From the NCBI GenBank assembly GCA_030533445.1, contig CM060081.1:32004111-32068110 (forward strand): 64,000 bases of DNA. Reading direction: 5' to 3'. The position numbers were made by a program, and so were the translations under genes. The notes below the pieces were generated by a model. It made no database searches and was not told where the DNA came from. It saw only the letters and a list, made by a program, of their open reading frames with translations. Shown here in pieces: positions 1-64,000 of this stretch (its first letter is position 1; each line of letters begins with the position of its first letter). The stretch is from Cyprinodon diabolis (lineage: Eukaryota; Chordata; Actinopteri; Cyprinodontiformes; Cyprinodontidae).

Positions 1-1155
1 ACCTTCATTCAATTAATCTTGCAGTTGTCTTATGTAGAGAATACCATAATGTAATCTATAAACTGTGATAGACGTTAAATTTTAAAATATTTAGAGCTTT
101 GTTATTGAGGTTTCACAGTCCCAAAAAGGAAATAAAACAGATGACAATCATGTTACTAAATAAAAAAAAGGCCAAAGTGTGAGAAGTAATACAGTTGTTA
201 CTCTTTGTAGATTGAGGGGACTGACAGATAAAAAAAACAACATGGTGTGTTTAGTACATTCAGAGGCCTTTAGACTGCAGGGTATGGGTGTGTTCCCTAA
301 AACACTTAGCATAATGAAAAGTTGAATTATTAATCATATGTCACCTTTAAATATCAGACATGAGCAACATGAGTTCACTTTCTGACCATTTCAAACTAAA
401 TTAGTACAGAAAATTTGTTCAAAACTCCATTGCTTTTCAAACTTTAATTTCTAGATTTCTTCAGTTTTTAATAGCATAATTAAACAGTTATGTATGATAT
501 TTAATTAGGACTGGGACTTTAACCTGTTAATTAATGACATATATTAAAATGCATTAGAAATGTATATAATTATTTGCTTTTTTTATTTCGAAATTTTGTA
601 TTCATGGTTTCTTGTACACCAATTTTAGACCAAAAGCAGCATCACAAGCGTTGGTCCACTGGGGGTATTTGTGCTTAAAAACCCTCTAAGTGCTATTATG
701 GTTCTGTGAATTCCTGGATGATTGCCAGTCACATCAGTCACTGGGAACTTCTCATCAAGAGAATCCCAGAAAGCCAAACGTAACTCTGTCATAGTTCTGT
801 TGTCAATTGTAGAAATGGAACTTTACCTGCTGGTACCAATAACACTCTTACAGGACAAAAAAAAATCAATTGAGTAATTTAACCTTGTGAAAGTTTGTGG
901 TACAACGTCACTGCAATGTAATCTGGCAAACATTTTATTATACATAGAAGTCATGCAGTTTGTCAAGACATGCTAATTATCCATGGCAAATTGCAGTAAG
1001 AATTAGACTATATGAGATTCACTGTTCCTGAGAAACAAAGAGCTGTTGACTGGATGCTGGACCCTGGATGCTGTACCAACATCAAAATTGTTAAACTCAC
1101 AAGAACCAAAGAAATCAGGAGGTGGAGCAATATGTGAGTGTCCCTGTCTTGCTAA

Positions 1156-1883
1156 TTAAAGGTATTGTGGAAGATTTCGCGATTTTTTTTAAAGACCCGC
1201 CCTCTTGATTTAAAAAAAAAATGCACGTGCAAGATCATGCAGGAGCCCATTTCTCCTTGGGCACACACTGTTTAGTTGCTGTTCTCATAGCTCATAAAAG
1301 CTTACTGTGCCCGAACGTCCGCCCTAACCCCTAAATCCCTCAATCACTATACAGAGTGGGGACTATATAGTGGACTTTATAGTGAACTCAGTTAACAGAT
1401 CATTCGAACAGATGATCACTACTTTTTGCTCCCCGTTGGTCACGTAAATCCTCCTCCACTGCGCGGTGCCTGCACCATCTTTGTTATTAGATGCATTGGT
1501 CGGGTAGCGACAGCGTACCACTGTGACAGCAATTACCATAATGCTTTGCAAGGAGAGCTCTCCACGCAAAGCATTCCGCGATATATTTGACTCTTCTGAG
1601 GCCTTTCTTTTCTTCTCATACAGTTCATAGACACATTTTCTTTTACAACCCTCTGCCATTTTCAAAGAACCACAGTGGGAAAGGTGAGCTTCAATGACTC
1701 TCTGAAACTGTAGCTCACCACACATACACGTCTAAAGGAGCACACGTGCAGAAAAAGATAGCTAACGGGACGAGCACGTAGGACAGCCTTACGTAAAAAT
1801 ATCACCAGAATGATTGACAATCAGGAGGACCACCTATTTAGATGATCCACCAGGAAATAAAAGATTGTCCTCTATACCTTTAA
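1156..1883. mobile_element. TTAA-ended inverted-repeat element, about 728 bp
   Basis: Left TTAAAGGTATTGTGGAAGA and right (reverse complement) TTAAAGGTATAGAGGACAA. A 120-residue minus frame at 1363-1725 lies inside and matches nothing I know. Probably a composite of older repeats. Confidence 0.5.
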
Positions 1884-4356
1884 GCAATGAAACTCCTGTC
1901 ACTAGTCAGCCTTGTCAATGTGATTTCTTAGCTCTGATTCATCTAAAGACAGAAAGCAGAAACAACAGGAAACTGACCTAAGAGCTTCATTTTCTATTCT
2001 AAGCTTTGATGCTTTTATCAGGAGCAAAAATCAATGTGTATGTGGTGCTGCAAATCCATGTTTATGTTGTTGATGTTGTCAAAAACTTGACAAGGTTTTT
2101 CAAAGTAGGATATCGTTCCATTGATCAGTTTTAGGTCAGAACCAAAGGAAAAATGATTTTAATAACTTTTTTTTTTGTTTGAATAGAAAAATGCTGCTGA
2201 AAACACACTCTATAGTTTATTGTTTGTTTAAGGTTTTATGAAAAAGGTTTTTTGTTAAAACTGCATCTGTGTTTCATAATTTATGCGTCTTGCATTCGGA
2301 GCAGCAACAGAATGCATTGAAAAGTTTGCCACTGCTTGCACAGATTGTTATGCTAGCTTTATAAGCACTGCCAGAATGATTGAGGTAAAAAAATAAATAC
2401 ATAAATAGAAAATAGAAATCAAAAAGCCACTGAGAAACACTGCTCTAATTTAAAATGTAATATACTTTGAAGAAAACACTTAAATTGGCAAAAGGATGAA
2501 GTCCAGAATCTTTCTTTTCCATAGCAATTATTTTTTTGCAAATCTTCAAAATCTTCAAAATATAAAAATATAATCGCTCCCAAGTTTTTCAAAAACAATG
2601 CTCACGTTTTTTACAGTGCAGCAAAACATCAAGACATGTATGTTACATTGCTGTAGTAACAAAATGAGTCACAAAAGATTTAATACTTATGCTACATACA
2701 AATGTTTGAAATATATATATATAAAAAAACCTTTGCAAGATTTGTAGTAGATTTTCCATCCAGCATTTCTCATTACACAGTTTGAAATCCTAGCAGGGCT
2801 GCTTACACAAAGGAGCCATTCACAGGGCTTTGTGCGTGACTTATGAGCATGCACTAACGCACGCTCTCAAACACACACAAAGATCTACGCACAGCTTTCA
2901 GTCAGTCTAAAATTTCACCAAACTTGAATTGCCCCAAAACCCAACAGCGGCCGCGTAAAAAGTGGTTCTCATGTTACACACTCACCCAAAATAGACGTTA
3001 AGTACATATTGGAGACATCTCATGACGTAAATTATAGTTTAGACTGGTCACACACGTTAGAGTGTGCAAATGCACACAAAGACACTCTTTCACTGTATGT
3101 AATACAGACTGATACATTAAGGAGAAAACAACTAAAGTTTTAAAAGATGCTATTTTTAATGCAAATTCAAATTGCTTAGGTTTCTGAAATTTTATTAGTA
3201 GGGTATCAAAGTAAAACTAAGAGAGATAATTTACATATAGAAATAACTGTTTCAAGCAAATTATATTTAGGACGTTCAATCCTTATTTCACACCACACAT
3301 GTTTAAGTTTACAATAAGCAAAAAACTAAGCCACAAAGTCTTCTAGGTTTTCCAAATGAAGAATATTGTTCTAAGTACTGACAAATGAAAACCTCATTTA
3401 TAATTTCCTGGAATTAGGGGAGAGTGAGAAAATCTTTACAGGATGTTCACTAAGAGCACTAGTTTGTAGAAAAAGTAATCGGTGTAAAGGAAACAGGCGC
3501 TAGGACTTGTGGCGCTAGTGGGCCGAGCAATCAAAACAATCCCTCTATGTTCTGATTGAAGAGAAAAGGATTGACGCCAGACTCTTCAACACGCTTCGTC
3601 TGAGAGAGAGAGTGGGTGGGGGGAGAAGGAAGAAACAACAGATATACAAAATGATAGGGAATGAAGAGGAGATGGACAGTAAATAGAGAAACCCTTCTAT
3701 TTAACTTCCATCCTGTCATTCTCTTTCTCTTTTTTCCCCATTCTGACCAGTCTCTCTTTGTCGTATTTTTTATATTCCAGTAAAACTTTCTTGGCTTTTT
3801 CAGGCCTCTTCTACCACTGATGTTTAATATATTACAGTTGTAGAGAAAGTACATGGGAATTTCCCACACCGTAGTACTATCAGACCCAGCCTCCACCACC
3901 CACGCTACCTCACTTTGTGCCTCTCCCTCGACTCCTTCTGCGCTGTCAGAGGGGAGTCTTGAGGAAAACCACCCATATTCCACCACAGACTATTCTGGAC
4001 GTCTGCCGGGATTTTTTTTTCCCTGAAGCCCACAAACTTGAGCTCCATGTCAGAAAAGTCGCAGAGTAGAGAGATATTTCTCCACTTTGGAAAAAAAAGC
4101 GTATTGTAAAATTTTCAAAGCAATAATAAAGGAAGTTCAGTTTTTCAAACATAAATAGTAAAGGGCATGTACTCACAATATTAAAGTGTTTTTTCTAGTC
4201 AGAGGACTACATTTAATCATTCTCACAATCATACATGATTGTGGTAAGCTAAACTGTACCCATAGCTGCCCTTGGGCATTCTGATATAATCATTGGATGA
4301 AGTGTTGCACAGACGGACAAAGCTGGGGTTTGAAGCAATAATCCTACAGTTACAGG

Positions 4357-5180
4357 TAGGGATGGGACGATTTATGTAAACCGTCCGAACCGTTCGGTTC
4401 GACTGTCTCGGTCCAATCCACGTGTGTTTCGTTTGGTTCATGCGCTGCTCCTTTTTCTCATAGGCGAAGCGTTTACACTCCAGAGCAGAAGGTGGCGGTA
4501 CTGCGACCAAAGCCAACCACCAGTAGTAAACAAGAAGAAGAAGAAGCAAAGCAGTGTAGCCGGGTGTAGCAGGGAAAAAAATCAGTTGTTGTGGAGAATT
4601 GTGTGGGTATGGTGAGTGGGAAAGAACAGGAGTTGGAAGACGCGCCAGCAGCACTTTATAGGTCTGCTGTATGGGACCGCTTTGCATCTAGAGTGACCTA
4701 CGATGACGGCGGAAAGAAAGTTGTGGATAAAAGTGCAACAGTGTGCAATCATTGTGCAACACGTCTTGTTTATGCTAACAGCAACATGACCAACATGTCA
4801 GGCTAACCCCGAAATCCCTCATACTCCGTCAGCAACCCCCGCCCCGCTGCGCTCCAGACCGGCTGCTCAAAGCAAAGCCTACAGCCCCCACTGTGGCTTC
4901 CGTCCGCTCCCCTCTGAGTCCCTTGGAGATGGTAGAGAGCATGCGCGAGATGATTAAATTCAAAGCAGCAAAACATACGGAAATGATCCAGGGTTTCCGC
5001 GGATCATTAAAAATAATTACAATCTATTATTTTTTGCGGGATTTTTTCATTCATTTCATAAATTTTAATGGGATTTTGGTGTAACAATCAACATATACCG
5101 AATCGAACCGAACCGAAAACCGTGACCACGAAACCGTGAATCGAACCGAACCGTGGATTTTGTGAATCGTAGGCAGTAAA
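4357..5180 (+). mobile_element. hAT-like fragment with BED zinc-finger remnant
   Basis: Both ends are rich in GAACCG/CGGTTC motifs. The frame at 4591-4806 encodes AVWDRFASRVTYDDGGKKVV then SATVCNHCATRLVYANSN, resembling the BED finger of ZBED-type hAT transposases (first Cys pair present, His part lost). Ends are approximate. Confidence 0.55.
4591..4806 (+). pseudogene. Truncated BED-type zinc finger (hAT transposase N terminus)
   Basis: 71 residues with a CNHC pair and the VTYDD and YANSN context of hAT BED fingers. It stops at TNMSG where the His ligands should follow, so it is a non-functional scrap. Confidence 0.5.
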
Positions 5181-5224
5181 GGACGCATAATCGTCGGCCA
5201 TACTTGTTGTTTTTCTTCCCACTT

Positions 5225-5247
5225 TTATATATATATATATATATAAA
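5225..5247. repeat. Short TA repeat
   Basis: About eleven TA units just right of the hAT-like fragment. Confidence 0.9.
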
Positions 5248-5556
5248 AAATAAATAAAAACTTCTCCTACTTTATAGTAGTAAAAACAGATAGGAAAATA
5301 AAACAATACAATAGTATTATATAATGCTTTATAATAAAACTCTGTATCTGGAGAATAAAAAATCAGTAACAGCTGTGGACATTTCACAGTAATGGATATG
5401 TGAAAAATAGAGATGTGCAAAAAAAAAAATACCTCTATTTGTGAATATCAGGTGTACAGATAAAGAATTGTTAACTAGAAATTAAAAACTATTAAAAATG
5501 CACCTATCAAATTCTGCCCAAATGAGCAGAACAGGCTTTTATGGGCTGTGATTTAC

Positions 5557-59303
<53,747 letters not shown>

Positions 59304-59311
59304 CAGAACTT

Positions 59312-61523
59312 CTATGGAAAAACTTCAACAAAAACTAAAATGAAGGACAAAAAGGCAGAAAACATGAAATGGTTATCAAGAACCGAGAGTGGTAAAAATG
59401 AAACATCAAATAACATTTGATCTTTTTACTTGGGCTTGATACAGTTTTTATTTTACATTGTAGAATATGTTCTAGTTAAAGAGAGATAAAAGAAAAAAAC
59501 TGAAATGCAAGCAATTATTCTGAGAAAATCATGTTTATTACTTTGGATTTCCATTAGGCATCAGTCAAATTAAGTTCCAAATGGCAACTTTTCAGTTTAG
59601 TTTAATTTTTTCAAAACGGAAATTTTAACATTAATCATTGTACGGTTATGACACAATGTCTGTATCTTTTATTTTAGTTTTGGCAACATGGATTTTTCCT
59701 ATAGGCCAGACTTGACTTGATCTGACCAATCAGCAATCAAGTTTTAAAGGAAGGCTTTATGTTGCTAAAAGTTACTAGTTTTACTGTTTGAAAGGAGAAC
59801 AGAGGAGATCACCAGAGTGAACCAAATTAAAAGTTTATTGAGCTGAGGAAAAAAGTTACAGAGTTATGCAGCAGTAGAGGAAGAACAAACAGATGGAAGT
59901 CAATCATAAAAGTTTTGTGAGCCACAAAGCAGCATGGTTGTTTTCTAACAGTTGAACCAAAAAAAACTATTGACAGACAATCCATTCCAGAACCTATATG
60001 TAATATCCAACACTGTGTGAGACACAGACAGCCTAAAAGTAAGATTTCCTTTTTTTTTTTTTTTTAAAGGAACAATATAAACACTGTAAGAAATCTGGTT
60101 TAGAGGATTTCTTCCTTTTTAAATCCCTAAAATTTCCACCTGTCAAAAACAAAGATCTGGTCTTGTAGCTTCACATCCATGTTACAAATCTCTCCACCTT
60201 ATTCAAAAGGGGTTTGACTGGATTCAGATCTGGTGAATGTGGAGGCTTTTGGAGCTCAGTGAAATCCCTTTCATGTTATAGAAACTAGTTGAGCTTTTGG
60301 ATATGGTGCCTTTACCTCATGGATATAAACAAAAGATGATATACTGATGAAATACCACAAGAGATAAACACGGTTAGCAAAATACTAAGGTGGGCTGTGG
60401 TGTTGAATCAATCTTTAGTTGGACCACTTTAGAAAGTCATTTAAAGAACAGCACTTATCTAATCATTGTTGCCAAGGTTTGGTGAGTTGCTATTGGGATT
60501 TGCGTGTTCTTAGCTCACAGGAGTGGTGCCCAGTGTTTTCTTCTGCTGCTAAGGCTCATCTGGTTTAAAGCCTCAGGTGTTTTCATAGATATATGCCTTG
60601 GTTATGAAAGTTGGTTATTTGGGCCACTGCTTCATTTATACTCCTTTAGTCAGCCTGCCCGTTCCCACCTGTTCTCTAAGGCTGGGTATCAATTCAAATT
60701 TCAATAAATTAAGACTTAATTATAATAAAATAAGACTTAATTATACTTCCTAAGATTTAAAATCTATTTATTTTTTATCCGACCCAAGTCGATCAGATCT
60801 CAAATCGGATTGCTGATGTAAAAAATTTTTAAAAATCCATTTTTTAGCCGTTACCTGAATGTAAAATCCTAGTAGGTCAGATGTTTGTTTTGAGCTTCCA
60901 TGTCATGAATAATAGTAATTCTTTAGCAGAGAGAGGTTGAATGTTTGGAGATGATAGAAAATGGACTGAGCTAAAATACAGGGCAGTTTTGGAAATAGAA
61001 AAAAATGCAGAGATCTGAGGTTAATTCTCCAGCAAATCACTCTGTAACATATCTGACTGACCTGTATATTTTCACATAAAAGAATGGGCTAATATCTACA
61101 GTCTATACACACTCTAAAGTAACTAGATCTTACTGATGTTAGAAGGTGGTTCTTATGTACAAATTATTGACTCAGAGGCAGTGAACGCATACCCACCACA
61201 CTTATCAGATTATTGTGCAATAACGTAGTTTAAAATACATGGAATATTCCCCTTCACAATAATGGAGTACTTTGTGTTGGTTTATGGGGTAAAATTTAAA
61301 TAGAATATGATAAAGTTTCTGACTTAATTCTGACAAAATTATGAATAGTTTTGCAGAGCATGATTTTAGCAGCTGCAGCTTAAACGGTTGACTCGAACAG
61401 AGTAAAATATTGAGAGCGACTTTTTGAGAATAAACTATTATCAGAAGCCGAATGATTCAGAATTGCTTTAGCCCAAAAAGACAGGTTTTAAGTACCAAAC
61501 TGCTCCTGTGTTCCTGCACTCAC
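59312..61523 (-). other. atg7 intron 1
   Basis: From donor GTGAGT (after exon 1) to acceptor TTCCATAG (before exon 2). Holds a decayed DD36E Tc1 relic at about 60185-60440. The rest is AT-rich and unassigned. Confidence 0.6.
60185..60440 (-). pseudogene. Decayed antisense fragment of a DD36E Tc1 transposase
   Basis: The plus strand reads like the reverse complement of the middle of the intact 31.6-kb transposase. GGATTCAGATCTGGTGAATG matches the reverse of the DLNPIE region, and TTAGCAAAATACTAAGGTGG followed by GCTGTGGTGTTG matches the reverse of the region encoding ATAYLSIVAD. Many changes and no open frame. An old member of the same or a sister family. Confidence 0.7.
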
Positions 61524-61600
61524 CCTCAGCTGCTACTTCCTGTTGCAGGTGGTCATGTGACGGGAGGACTTGTCAATAAAACACGGCATTGTGGGTAATG
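61524..61600 (-). other. atg7: Probable noncoding exon 1 of atg7 (right edge uncertain)
   Basis: On the minus strand the sequence ends CTGAGG followed by a strong GTGAGT donor at 61523. This is the only good donor I see in a plausible place upstream of exon 2, which opens with 8 nt of 5' UTR after an AG acceptor. The exon holds an ETS-like CAGGAAGT (61535-61542) and an E-box-like GTCATGTGAC. The transcription start is not visible, so 61600 is a guess. Confidence 0.55.
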
Positions 61601-62070
61601 GCTAAACGTCAACTTTTAGCATAGCTCTTTGCTTCCTCAATGTTTTACGGCGCAATAACCATGGAGTAAAATATGAAAAACCAAAACAAGAACAGAAACA
61701 AGCAAACTATTAAGCAGGAGAAAACCGATAGGAATCTGTACGCACCGTTCCTTTTCATCTCGGTCTGCGAAATAAGACGAATTTTTATGAATGGTTGTAA
61801 GGAGCCACTCACTTTGCTGCGTGTCGTAAATTAATATCCTATGGGGAAGTATCACAAAAACACAATAACCATAAAGGTGTTATACTATCTAGACTTGATG
61901 CAAGCGCGAAATATACCTATCAATCTCAAGTGAACCAGTGTGGTCACCAGATAGTAAAGAAATCCTTTCAGACATGGGGAGTGTGACAAGTTAGGGACCG
62001 TCTCCAAGTGATTCTGCTTAGGAAAAACGCACAGGCTAGGGTTTTAGGAAAAATAAAAAATCACGTGACC
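61525..62070 (-). promoter_or_regulatory. Candidate atg7 promoter with E-box/CLEAR-like and ETS-like sites
   Basis: TCACGTGACC lies at 62061-62070 and contains the palindromic core TCACGTGA. GTCATGTGAC lies at 61552-61561, one base from the TFEB CLEAR consensus GTCACGTGAC. CAGGAAGT (minus strand, 61535-61542) fits ETS factors. No TATA box was identified with confidence. The sites are seen directly; their function is inferred from the role of TFEB in driving autophagy genes. Confidence 0.45.
61533..61589 (-). other. Short upstream ORF in the atg7 leader (18 residues, if transcribed)
   Basis: An ATG at 61589 opens 18 codons and a TAG stop ends the frame at 61533, nine bases before the exon 1 donor. 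It would be a uORF if transcription starts right of 61589. There is no peptide homology to support it. Confidence 0.25.
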
Positions 62071-62118
62071 ACATTAAGGAGCTTTTTAAATAAACTTCTC
62101 ACATTTAGGTTTGACATT

Positions 62119-62208
<90 letters not shown>

Positions 62209-64000
62209 GATGTTGGTAAGATGGTATTATAGTTTTAGAATTTGCTTTTAAAAGACATTTAAATATTTTTCCGGTATACAGTAATCTAAAATTAAATATA
62301 TACTTTTGCTAGTTTTTTTTTAAGGTTTTTTATTTTTCTGTTTTTGGTTTTTGATTTGGCTCCTGGTCAAACATTCTCATGACTTTTAGAGATGGGTTCA
62401 TATAATCTTTAATATATAATAGAATAGAGATTTTTATTTATTTATTAATGGCAATGACATATTTCTCCCATCATGCTATGTGTGTGTCTAAACAGAATTC
62501 ATTACAATGACATCCTAAAATCAGTGTAAAAAAAGTCTTCCTCATTCCACAAGACAGGTTTTGCCTTTGTGTTATGAAGACGTTTGTCTAAATAGGGAGT
62601 GGAGAGTTCCTGTCATTTTGTATTGTTAACAGGGAATTGAAAATGAAGCTAAAAGGATTAACATCTGATTGAATCAGAAGGAAAAATGAAAAGAAATGAT
62701 AAGTGACATTATCCCTTTAATGAACATTTAGAAAGAGAATAACATTTATGTTTTATGTATGGGGTATTGAATTACACACTTGACTGATTCATCTTGGAAT
62801 TTTAGTTACATTAGGAAATGGAAAAAAAAATCATTTACTCAGGCAAACCTGTCATTTTTAAGTCATGTTTTCATTAGGTATAATTCATGTAAAATGTTGC
62901 AGGTGTGAAGTATAACTTGTCATGAAAATGTTGACCTTTTAAGCCCATTGGGACTAACATTTGCACCATGCTGTCATCATTGCTGTCAGGAAGCGATGAC
63001 AGGAAGCTGTAGTACTTAATAAATGTCAAAAACAGGTTAGGCCATTTTCCATTTCACATTTTCCACATTCCTGTAATAAATGTGATCTATATAAAAGCAA
63101 AATACTTTCTTTACCAGTTCAAAAATATTTTCTTCTCCAGTCAACTCTATAAAACTATTGTAAAAAAGTAATTTGAGTAGATATGGTGTAAACCGAGTGC
63201 AAAAGACATTAAAAGTTATAATACCTACTAAAATCTATCATTAACTGGAAAGCAATCCTGCTATTTGATTGGAAATGAAGGGTGTGTCTTTACTAACCTG
63301 CCACATAGCACATACCTCATGATGACACAAGACACAGAAAAACATGCGCTTTGGGGTTGCCTCATATTTGCTCTAGAAGGAGGTGATGCACCTTTTACAA
63401 GTCTAACACAGGGGCCTGCTGTGTAAATATTGCTCTATAATAAGATTCATTATTTAAAAGATTCATTAAGAATGTATGGCCAATGCTCTTAAGATTTTAT
63501 GATAAGCCTGCAATCAAGTTCTCACCTGAGACAATAAGAAAATATAAATATCTTATGTATGCATGATATTGTATTCTGTATGCTAGAATTGTTCAAACCT
63601 TGCTTGCAGGAGCATCTCTGTGAGAATTACAAGATAAAAACACATTATGGAAATCACACCATCATAGCTGCTGTTCCCTCAGGGTTGTGACAAAAATATA
63701 TATGTTAGACTTCAGGTAATGATTAGGGGAAAGTTCAACGTAACATAATATAAAAGGAAATTGATGTAGGATCCCAGCAGAGAAAAACAAAAGCTTTTTT
63801 CATAAAGATATGTTTGCTTTAAATGTACTTCTTTTCAGTCAGAAGGATTTTGCCATCAGATTTTCCTAAAAATTAAATCTTTAAGAATTTCAAAGTGACA
63901 TTTTGTTCTATAATATATATTTTTTATATATATATATAAATTCCTACTATAATCTAGATGATAATAGTAAACACACACCAAAGCCCACAGGCTAAGTACA
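61601..64000. other. Upstream flank of atg7
   Basis: Contains the TCACGTGACC site at 62061 and an 84-bp TA repeat (62121-62204). No exon of a neighbouring gene is recognised on either strand. Confidence 0.65.
62121..62204. repeat. TA dinucleotide repeat, 84 bp
   Basis: Uninterrupted TA, upstream of atg7 and about 50 bases right of the TCACGTGACC site. Confidence 0.98.

Larger units (their letters stand above)
1..5556 (-). other. Left part of atg7 intron 18
   Basis: No exon was found here; I searched the minus strand for an IWDMSDDETI-like end. The region holds a TTAA-ended element (1156-1883), a hAT-like fragment with a BED finger (about 4357-5180) and a short TA run (5225-5247). The remaining AT-rich sequence, including 1-1155 and 1884-4356, shows nothing I can name. 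Confidence 0.7.

Noticed and set aside
3531..4176. ORFs of 151 and 76 residues on the minus strand
   Set aside because: No domain, no splice context fitting atg7, and composition like the intron around them.
5088..5420. 110-residue minus ORF near a TA run
   Set aside because: It overlaps the hAT-like end and a TA microsatellite; no conserved domain.

Overview
This is a teleost-like vertebrate nuclear window. It is dominated by one conserved gene on the minus strand: atg7, the E1-like activating enzyme of autophagy. I rebuilt it exon by exon from conserved peptides, GT/AG splice sites and matching reading phases. Seventeen coding exons (numbered 2 to 18) run from the start codon at 59303 down to 5557 and give 2133 nt, or 711 codons. 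A probable noncoding first exon ends with a GTGAGT donor at 61524. The last exon, expected to carry about 10 residues, was not found and probably lies left of base 1. Everything from 1 to about 61.5 kb is therefore gene body, and 61.6-64.0 kb is upstream flank.

The introns are AT-rich and loaded with fish-type repeats. Two Tc1/mariner elements are intact, with open transposase frames, perfect or near-perfect TIRs and TA target sites: a DD36E element at 31484-32704 (intron 13, antisense to atg7) and a DD34E element at 54675-55922 (intron 3, sense to atg7). Older Tc1 relics lie at 26.45-27.7, 33.85-34.2, 42.6-42.9 and 60.19-60.44 kb. Three 3' ends of a non-LTR retrotransposon with a restriction-like endonuclease (R4/Rex6-like) lie at 26.0, 34.2 and 34.8 kb; two of them form a head-to-head inverted pair. 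L2-like LINE debris lies at 18.7 and 56.3-57.1 kb. Several hAT-like and TTAA-ended short inverted-repeat elements are scattered through the introns.

Structures not explained by simple insertion include a nested 412-bp insert with a 13-bp target duplication inside a Tc1 relic (27001-27412), a 61-bp tandem array joined to a large palindrome in intron 11 (40.13-40.93 kb), a long-TIR foldback element (15281-15760), a perfect 30-bp CpG-rich palindrome at 47532-47561, and two strong isolated hairpins (6604-6650 and 49676-49723). The promoter side carries a CLEAR/E-box-like TCACGTGACC at 62061 and a one-mismatch variant at 61552, in line with possible TFEB/MITF control of an autophagy gene.

I see no second protein-coding host gene, no tRNA or rRNA gene, and no prokaryotic or CRISPR-like system. 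I did not find clear evidence of a wholly new biological system. The most interesting items are the repeat architecture in introns 11, 12 and 14 and a serine-rich insertion in the Atg7 protein.
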